Part shown: piece after piece, positions 6,766 to 12,358 of the stretch
Numbering within the stretch: position 1 is the stretch's first letter
Layout of the letters: every line of letters begins with the position of its first letter
Assembly: GCA_945788485.1 (NCBI GenBank)
Contig: CALZMB010000038.1
Location: 1-12,358, forward strand
Length of the DNA stretch: 12,358 nucleotides
Reading direction: 5' to 3'
Origin: an uncultured bacterium
GTDB lineage: Bacteria > Bacteroidota > Bacteroidia > Bacteroidales > Bacteroidaceae
The notes under the pieces: model-generated
What the model was told of the DNA's origin: nothing
The model's database searches: none
Seen by the model: the letters and a program-made list of their open reading frames with translations, nothing else
Position numbers and translations under genes: made by a program

Positions 6766-8088
6766 ATGAAAAAGACATTTCTGCTTCTGATGCTGCTGCT
6801 CGCCATAGCACCAGCCACCGCCTTGGCGCAGATCATTGGAAAGAACATCACCGTCAGCGTCACACCCGACCACAAGGACTGGGTATATGCGAAAGGCGAG
6901 AAGATTGTGTTCAACGTGGATGTGCGCAAATCAGGCACGCTGCTCGACAATGCGGAGATAAGCTACGAAATGGGACCGGAGATGTATCCTACGGAGAAGA
7001 AAAAGCTGACTCTGAAGAACGGGACGACAAAGATAAGCGGAAAATTGATGCAACCGGGCTTCTGCAAGCTCAAGGTGACAGCACATGTCGCAGGGAAAGA
7101 CTACGAGGCATGGTGCGCGGCTGCCGTGGCACCTGAAGAGATAAAGCCTAAGGCAGTATGCCCGAAAGACTTCGACGAGTTCTGGGCAAAGGCAATAAAA
7201 GAGGCACGATGGACTGCACTCGAACCGCATCTCGAACTGCTGCCGGAACGTTCAACACCCGACGTGACGACATATCAGGTGTCGTTCCAGAACGACAGAT
7301 GGGGCAGACGCGTCTATGGCATACTCAACGTGCCGGCAAAACCAGGCAGATACCCTGCTCTGCTGAGAGTGCCGGGAGCGGGAGTGAGACCGTACGGAGG
7401 AGACGAATGGACGGCGAAGAAAGGTGTCATCGTGCTCGAAATCGGAATACATGGCGTGCCAGTGGTGAAAAAGCAGGCTTTCTACGACAACCTCTTCACG
7501 GCGGCTCTCGCCGACTACTGGCACAACGGCATACACGACAGAAACAGGAACTACTACAAACACGTGGTGACGGGATGCGTCAGAGCGGTGGATATGATAG
7601 CCGAACTGAAGAACATCGCATCGCTCGGCGTGGCATGGGACGAGAAGAACCTCGGCGTGACAGGGTCGTCACAAGGGGGATTCCTCACTCTTGCCACTAC
7701 AGCACTCGACCCGCGCGTCAGCTGCTACGGCGCAGTCCATGCCGCAATGTGCGACCATGAGGCGTCACTCCACAAAGTGGCGTGCGGATGGCCACACTAT
7801 TTCTACGACGAACAGAAGATGACAACGGCACAAGACATCGACGCGCGCATCGTTGCAGAGACACGCTACTACGACGGAGTGAACTTCGCGCGGAGAATCA
7901 CCGTGCCGGGTTACTACAGCTTCGGATACAACGACAACGTCGTGCCGCCGACAACAGCATACGCCACATACAACGTGGCAGGAGGCGAGAAGACACTATC
8001 CCCCTACCCCATGACAGCCCATTTCTGGTATCAGGAGCAGTGGGACGAATGGCAGGCTTACCTGCTCAGTCACCTCGGAGTGAAATAA
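6766..8088 (+). CDS. Secreted CE7-like acetyl xylan esterase family protein
   Basis: This 440-residue alpha/beta-hydrolase resembles the CE7 / AXE1 family (Pfam PF05448), which removes acetyl groups from xylan-derived or other sugars and, in some members, cephalosporin C. A strong signal peptide (MKKTFLLLMLLLAIAPATALA, cleavage before Q22) directs it to the periplasm or beyond. Residues about 25-120 form an Ig-like beta-sandwich. The esterase domain starts near CPKDFDEFW (132-140). The nucleophile elbow is GSSQGG (300-305, S302), the acid D390 sits in the GYNDNVVPP block (387-395), which mirrors the CE7 GLxDxxCPP motif with V in place of C, and H419 in MTAHFWY is the likely third triad member. 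It is the second, unrelated esterase of the cluster, 27 bases after GH5 and 34 before GH94. The context suggests acetylated mannan or manno-oligosaccharides; acetyl-xylan is the alternative. Confidence 0.87.
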   Translation: MKKTFLLLMLLLAIAPATALAQIIGKNITVSVTPDHKDWVYAKGEKIVFNVDVRKSGTLLDNAEISYEMGPEMYPTEKKKLTLKNGTTKISGKLMQPGFCKLKVTAHVAGKDYEAWCAAAVAPEEIKPKAVCPKDFDEFWAKAIKEARWTALEPHLELLPERSTPDVTTYQVSFQNDRWGRRVYGILNVPAKPGRYPALLRVPGAGVRPYGGDEWTAKKGVIVLEIGIHGVPVVKKQAFYDNLFTAALADYWHNGIHDRNRNYYKHVVTGCVRAVDMIAELKNIASLGVAWDEKNLGVTGSSQGGFLTLATTALDPRVSCYGAVHAAMCDHEASLHKVACGWPHYFYDEQKMTTAQDIDARIVAETRYYDGVNFARRITVPGYYSFGYNDNVVPPTTAYATYNVAGGEKTLSPYPMTAHFWYQEQWDEWQAYLLSHLGVK

Positions 8089-8122
8089 AAAAAAATACAG
8101 AAACATCACATACTTCTCTTCA

Positions 8123-10618
8123 ATGGAAACAAGAACATTCGGACATTTCGATGACAAGAACCGCGAATACGTCATCACTAACCCCGCTACACCTTTCCCG
8201 TGGATAAACTATCTCGGCAACGAGGATTTCTTCGGCCTTATAAGCAACACGGCAGGCGGATATAATTTCTACAAAGACGCAAAGTTCCGCCGCATCACCA
8301 GATACCGCTACAACGGCGTGCCGATGGACAACGGCGGCAGATATTTCTACATCAATGACAACGGCACGGTGTGGAACCCCGGATGGAAGCCATGCAAGAC
8401 GCCGCTCGACAGCTACGAGTGCCGCCACGGCATGAACTACACACGCATCACCGGCTCAAAGAACGGCATCGAGGCAAGCGTGCTCTTCTTCGTGCCGCTG
8501 AAGACATGGGCTGAGGTGCAGAAAGTGACGTTGCGCAACACGACAGACAAGAAGAAAAGCGTGAAGCTCTTCTCCTTCGCCGAATGGTGCCTCTGGAACG
8601 CCGCCACGGACATGGAGAACTTCCAGCGCAACTGGTCAACGGGCGAGGTGGAGATTGACGGAGCTGTCATTTATCACAAGACAGAATACAAGGAGCGCAG
8701 AAACCACTACGCCTACTACGCACTGACAAACGCAGAGATAGACGGATACGACACCGACCGCGAGACGTTCGTCGGGCTGTACAACGACTTCTCAGAGCCG
8801 CAATGCGTGATGAGAGGCGAGGCTGCAAACTCCCTCGCGCACGGATGGAGCCCCGTGGCGTCACATTATATTAAGGTGGAACTCGAACCAGGCGAGGCGA
8901 AAGACTTCGTCTTCCTGCTCGGATATGCAGAGAACGAACAGGACAAGAAATTCTCAGCTGAGGACATAGAACGCAAACGCAACGGTGAACTTATCTCGTC
9001 GCAGGCTTCTGACATCACACTCGTCAACAAGGCGAAAGCACGCGAGACAATCCGGCGCTTCGCAACCGTAGAGGCGGTCGATGCCGCTTTCACCGAACTG
9101 ATCGCCATGTGGGACAGCCTCTTAGACAAATACGTCCTCACATCAGACGACGAACGCCTCAACCGCATGGTGAACATCTGGAACCAATACCAGTGCATGA
9201 TAACGTTCAACTTCTCACGTTCAGCGTCATTCTTCGAGAGCGGCGTAGGCCGCGGCATGGGCTTCAGAGACTCCAACCAAGACCTCGTGGGCTTCGTACA
9301 CCAAGTGCCGGCACGAGCACGCCAGCGTATCATCGACATCGCATCGACACAGTTCCCTGACGGCGGATGCTACCACCAGTATCAGCCACTGACAAAAAGA
9401 GGCAACAACGACATCGGCGGCGGATTCAACGACGACCCGATGTGGCTCATCTTCGGCACCGTGGCATACGTCAAAGAGACGGGCGACCTGTCTATCCTCG
9501 ACGAGATGGTGCCATGGGACAACGAGCCCGGGACGGAGGTCACGCTCATGGAACACCTGCGCATCTCCTTCAACCACGTCGTAGAGAACCTCGGACCGCA
9601 CGGGCTGCCACTTATCGGACGCGCCGACTGGAACGACTGCCTCAACCTAAACTGCTTCTCATGGGACCCGAACGAATCCTTCCAGACAACAGAGAACAAC
9701 TCTGAGGGCTCGCAGGCAGAATCGCTGATGATTGCCGGACTGTTCGTCTTCTGCGGAAAGCAGTATGTCGAGCTGTGCAGACATATCGGCGGACACGAGG
9801 CGGAAGCCGACCGCGCACAGGAATGTATCGATGACATGGTGGAGGCTGTGAAACAACATGGATGGGACGGAGAGTGGTATCTCCGCGCATACGACTTCTA
9901 CGGAAACAAGATTGGCTCTAACGAAAACAAAGAAGGCAAAATATTCATCGAGTCGCAGGGCTTCTGCACCATGGCTGCCATCGGTATAGAAGAGGGAATG
10001 GTGGATAAGGCACTCGACGCCTGCAAGAAACATCTCGACTGCGAACACGGCATGGTGCTGAACAACCCGGCGTTCACGACATACCATGTCGAAATGGGTG
10101 AGATATCATCCTACCCTGCCGGATATAAAGAGAACGCCGGCATCTTCTGCCACAACAACCCGTGGGTCATCATAGGCGAGACAGTGGCACACCGAGGCAA
10201 CGACGCATGGGAGCACTACACCAAAATCTGCCCCGCATGGATTACAGACCAGCAGTTGCACAAAGTTGAGCCGTATGTCTATTGCCAGATGGTGGCTGGA
10301 AAAGACGCCGCAAAACCAGGAGAGGGCAAGAACTCATGGCTCACCGGCACTGCCGCATGGAACTGGCTGACCGTCACGCAGCACATACTCGGCATCAAAC
10401 CGACATTCGACGGCATTGAGATAGACCCTTGCCTGCCTGAGACAATGAAAGGTTACAGCGTGCGCCGCGTCATCCGCGACACCGTCTTCAACATCACAGT
10501 GAACAACCCCGACGGCAAGCAACACGGCGTGAAAGCCATCACCGTTGACGGCAAGCCCGTCAGCGGCAACATCATCAAGGCGACACCCGGCACCCACACC
10601 GTCGTGGTGGATATGTAA
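8123..10618 (+). CDS. GH94 cellobiose phosphorylase (cytosolic)
   Basis: GH94 cellobiose phosphorylase splits cellobiose with inorganic phosphate into alpha-glucose 1-phosphate and glucose, with inversion, saving ATP. The 831-residue product has the family's length (about 810-830) and architecture: an N-terminal beta-sandwich (about 1-290), a helical linker (about 300-335) and the (alpha/alpha)6 barrel (from about 340). Signature blocks are GRGMGFRDSNQDL (377-389), GGCYHQYQPLTKRGNND (414-430) and LIGRADWNDCLNLN (497-510), where the general acid Asp lies in DWND (D505 most likely). The C-terminal PCLPETMKGYSVRR block is also typical. Cellobiose is favoured over N,N'-diacetylchitobiose or laminaribiose by overall resemblance only. 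There is no signal peptide, so it works in the cytoplasm, unlike its four neighbours. It needs imported cellobiose, and no transporter is visible here. A perfect hairpin follows its stop codon, before GH3. Confidence 0.92.
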   Translation: METRTFGHFDDKNREYVITNPATPFPWINYLGNEDFFGLISNTAGGYNFYKDAKFRRITRYRYNGVPMDNGGRYFYINDNGTVWNPGWKPCKTPLDSYECRHGMNYTRITGSKNGIEASVLFFVPLKTWAEVQKVTLRNTTDKKKSVKLFSFAEWCLWNAATDMENFQRNWSTGEVEIDGAVIYHKTEYKERRNHYAYYALTNAEIDGYDTDRETFVGLYNDFSEPQCVMRGEAANSLAHGWSPVASHYIKVELEPGEAKDFVFLLGYAENEQDKKFSAEDIERKRNGELISSQASDITLVNKAKARETIRRFATVEAVDAAFTELIAMWDSLLDKYVLTSDDERLNRMVNIWNQYQCMITFNFSRSASFFESGVGRGMGFRDSNQDLVGFVHQVPARARQRIIDIASTQFPDGGCYHQYQPLTKRGNNDIGGGFNDDPMWLIFGTVAYVKETGDLSILDEMVPWDNEPGTEVTLMEHLRISFNHVVENLGPHGLPLIGRADWNDCLNLNCFSWDPNESFQTTENNSEGSQAESLMIAGLFVFCGKQYVELCRHIGGHEAEADRAQECIDDMVEAVKQHGWDGEWYLRAYDFYGNKIGSNENKEGKIFIESQGFCTMAAIGIEEGMVDKALDACKKHLDCEHGMVLNNPAFTTYHVEMGEISSYPAGYKENAGIFCHNNPWVIIGETVAHRGNDAWEHYTKICPAWITDQQLHKVEPYVYCQMVAGKDAAKPGEGKNSWLTGTAAWNWLTVTQHILGIKPTFDGIEIDPCLPETMKGYSVRRVIRDTVFNITVNNPDGKQHGVKAITVDGKPVSGNIIKATPGTHTVVVDM

Positions 10619-10630
10619 CAGCCTATGGTA

Positions 10631-10650
10631 TTCGGCGACAGGTCGCCGAA
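10631..10650 (+). other. Perfect intergenic hairpin between GH94 and GH3
   Basis: TTCGGCGAC (10631-10639) is followed by a 2-base AG spacer and its exact reverse complement (10642-10650). In RNA this gives an 8-9 base-pair GC-rich stem with a short loop. After one A/C mismatch it can be extended by further pairs (10628-10629 with 10652-10653). It starts 13 bases after the GH94 stop and ends 26 bases before the GH3 ATG. No T-run follows, so it is not a normal intrinsic terminator. It may be a processing or mRNA-stability element, a partial attenuator, or a protein-binding palindrome. Confidence 0.7.
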
Positions 10651-10676
10651 CACTGCCCCAAACAAAATAAACAACC

Positions 10677-12358
10677 ATGACAACAATAAACAACGTCCGC
10701 TGCCACATCACCGCAGCACTTGCAATGCTCTCAATGGCTGATGCCGCCGCACAGCCCGCCATAGCGCGCGACGAAGCCATAGAAGCCAAAGTGGAGAGCG
10801 TGCTGAAGAACATGACACTCGACGAGAAACTCGGACAGATGATGGAAATCGACCTGCGCGCCGTCATGATACAGGACAAGAACGGAGCTTGGGTCATCGA
10901 CCGTCAGAAACTCGATTCGATACACAGCAACTATAAGGTAGGCTCCTTTCTCAACACACCCGGACCGCAGGGCGTCACGGCTGCCGAATGGGAGAAAGTG
11001 ATGCAGGTCGTGCAGGCTTCGGCACTGAAACACACAGGCATTCCTACCGTCTTCGGCGTGGACGAGAACCACGGCATGACATACACCACCGACGGCACCC
11101 TCATGCCGCAGAACATCAACGTCGGAGCCACCTTCAACCGCGACATCGCTATGAACGCCGCAAAGGTGACAGCCTACGAGACAAGGGCTTGCTCTGTGCC
11201 GTGGACCTACTCGCCCACCATCGACCTCTCGCGCGATGCTCGTTGGCCACGCTGCTGGGAGAACTTCGGCGAAGACTGCCTTGTCAACGCCGAGATGGGA
11301 CGCGCCATGACAACAGGCTTCCAAGGCTCTGACCCTAACCACATCGGGCCATACAACGTCGCCGTGTCGCTGAAACATTTCATGGGCTACGGCGTGCCGC
11401 TGTCCGGGAAAGACCGCACGCCTGCCATCATCGCGCCGCAAGAGCTGAAAGAGAAACATTTCACGCCCTACAAAGCGTGCATCGAAGCCGGAGCGCTGAC
11501 AGTGATGGTCAACTCCGGCAGCGTCAACTACATCCCCATGCACGCCAACCGCGAGATACTGACAGGATGGCTGAAAGAGGGTCTCGACTGGGATGGAATG
11601 CTCATCACTGACTGGGCAGACATCAACAACCTCTTCAACCGCGAACATGTGGCAAAAGACAAGAAAGAGGCATTGCGCCTCGCCATCAACGCCGGCATAG
11701 ACATGATAATGGACCCCTACGACTGCAACTGCATCGCACTGTTGCACGAACTCGTTGATGAAGGCAAGGTGAAAGCCGAACGCATTGACGACGCCGTGCG
11801 CCGCATACTGCGTCTGAAGGCACGCCTCAATCTCTTCGAACAGCCGGTGCAGAAGCTGAAAGACTATCCTCTCTTCGCAAGCCAGCAGCACAAACAGGTG
11901 GCATACGACTGCGCAGCGGAATCAATGGTGCTGCTGAAGAACAACGGCGTTCTGCCTTTGACGCAAGGGAAACGCATAATGCTCACCGGACCTAACGCCA
12001 ACTCGCTGCGCGCCCTCAACGGCGGATGGACATACACATGGCAGGGAAAAGACGTTGACGAGATTTTGAAGAAGCTGCAAGACGACACCGCCACACGCAA
12101 GGCAAAGCATGGAGGACCGTTCGTAAAGCCGAACACCATCTACGAGGCTTTCTGCAATGTCTTCGGGAAAGAGAACGTCACGCTCGACGCCACGCTCACA
12201 TACAACAACGCCGGCAACTACGACGACGAGATTCTCTCCGACCCTACATTTGCTAAGGCGACTGAAGCGGCTAACAACGCCGACATCATCGTGGCTTGCA
12301 TCGGCGAGAACTCATACACTGAGACGCCGGGCAACCTCAACGACCTCGCCCTCTCTCT
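10677..12358 (+). CDS. GH3 beta-glucosidase-like glycosidase, 3' end missing
   Basis: The frame from ATG 10677 stays open for 560 codons to the window edge; GH3 enzymes of this type usually have 730-860 residues, so the C-terminal part is missing. GH3 enzymes remove terminal beta-linked glucose or xylose from oligosaccharides with retention. MTTINNVRCHITAALAMLSMADAAA looks like a Sec signal peptide with a rather polar start (cleavage before Q26), so a periplasmic site is likely. The barrel domain shows MTLDEKLGQM (46-55), VDENHGMTYT (128-137), RDARWPRCWENFGED (186-200), KHFMGYG (233-239) and the nucleophile D312 in ITDWADI (310-316). The alpha/beta sandwich domain starts near 400 with AAESMVLLKNNGVLPL (413-428). 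GENSYTETPG (543-552) marks the region of the acid/base Glu (E549 likely). Beta-glucosidase is the best guess given the GH94 neighbour; beta-xylosidase cannot be excluded. It is probably co-transcribed with the upstream genes. Confidence 0.9.
   Translation, partial: MTTINNVRCHITAALAMLSMADAAAQPAIARDEAIEAKVESVLKNMTLDEKLGQMMEIDLRAVMIQDKNGAWVIDRQKLDSIHSNYKVGSFLNTPGPQGVTAAEWEKVMQVVQASALKHTGIPTVFGVDENHGMTYTTDGTLMPQNINVGATFNRDIAMNAAKVTAYETRACSVPWTYSPTIDLSRDARWPRCWENFGEDCLVNAEMGRAMTTGFQGSDPNHIGPYNVAVSLKHFMGYGVPLSGKDRTPAIIAPQELKEKHFTPYKACIEAGALTVMVNSGSVNYIPMHANREILTGWLKEGLDWDGMLITDWADINNLFNREHVAKDKKEALRLAINAGIDMIMDPYDCNCIALLHELVDEGKVKAERIDDAVRRILRLKARLNLFEQPVQKLKDYPLFASQQHKQVAYDCAAESMVLLKNNGVLPLTQGKRIMLTGPNANSLRALNGGWTYTWQGKDVDEILKKLQDDTATRKAKHGGPFVKPNTIYEAFCNVFGKENVTLDATLTYNNAGNYDDEILSDPTFAKATEAANNADIIVACIGENSYTETPGNLNDLALS

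Noticed and set aside
6745..10670. Shared 11-mer AAACAAAATAA before the CE7-like and GH3 genes (6745-6755 and 10660-10670)
   Set aside because: Low-complexity A-rich sequence is usual just before Bacteroidota start codons, so the match need not be a specific regulatory site.

Overview
The window looks like chromosomal DNA of a Bacteroidota bacterium, most likely Prevotellaceae. Two things point there: promoters of the TAnnTTTG type with a TTG element about 20 bases upstream, and A-rich rather than Shine-Dalgarno leaders. The mix of Sec-exported polysaccharide-degrading enzymes also fits. This is inferred from composition and protein families, not from a database search.

Left part (about 79-3245, minus strand): three housekeeping genes. 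gcvT (79-1158) encodes the T-protein of the glycine cleavage system and has its own promoter. Between it and the next gene is an odd T-depleted, G-rich tract and a strong intrinsic terminator. lplA (1427-2404) encodes a lipoate-protein ligase, whose known substrates include GcvH, the partner of GcvT. nagB (2454-3245) encodes glucosamine-6-phosphate deaminase. nagB and lplA are separated by 49 bases that carry a tandem octamer repeat.

Middle (3246-3632): a divergent intergenic region. It holds a minus-strand promoter for nagB and a plus-strand promoter element for the cluster on the right. Just before the first plus-strand gene is a possible 8-codon leader ORF whose stop overlaps that gene's start.

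Right part (3633-12358, plus strand, running off the end): five genes in one direction with gaps of 27-58 bases, probably an operon. The order is a secreted SASA-family carbohydrate esterase, a secreted GH5 (subfamily 7-like) beta-mannanase or mannosidase, a secreted CE7-like acetyl esterase, a cytosolic GH94 cellobiose phosphorylase, and a GH3 beta-glycosidase with a probable signal peptide, cut by the window edge. The most economical reading is utilisation of acetylated glucomannan. The esterases would remove acetyl groups and the GH5 would cut the beta-mannan backbone. The GH3 would trim oligosaccharides outside the cytoplasm, and the GH94 would phosphorolyse imported cellobiose inside the cell. 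No SusC/SusD pair, transporter, GH26, GH130 or regulator is visible, so the cluster either continues to the right or relies on parts encoded elsewhere.

No tRNA, rRNA, insertion sequence or CRISPR array was seen. Nothing here is clearly an unknown system. The best leads are the paired unrelated esterases around a mannanase, the short coupled leader ORF, the perfect hairpin between GH94 and GH3, and the G-rich tract.
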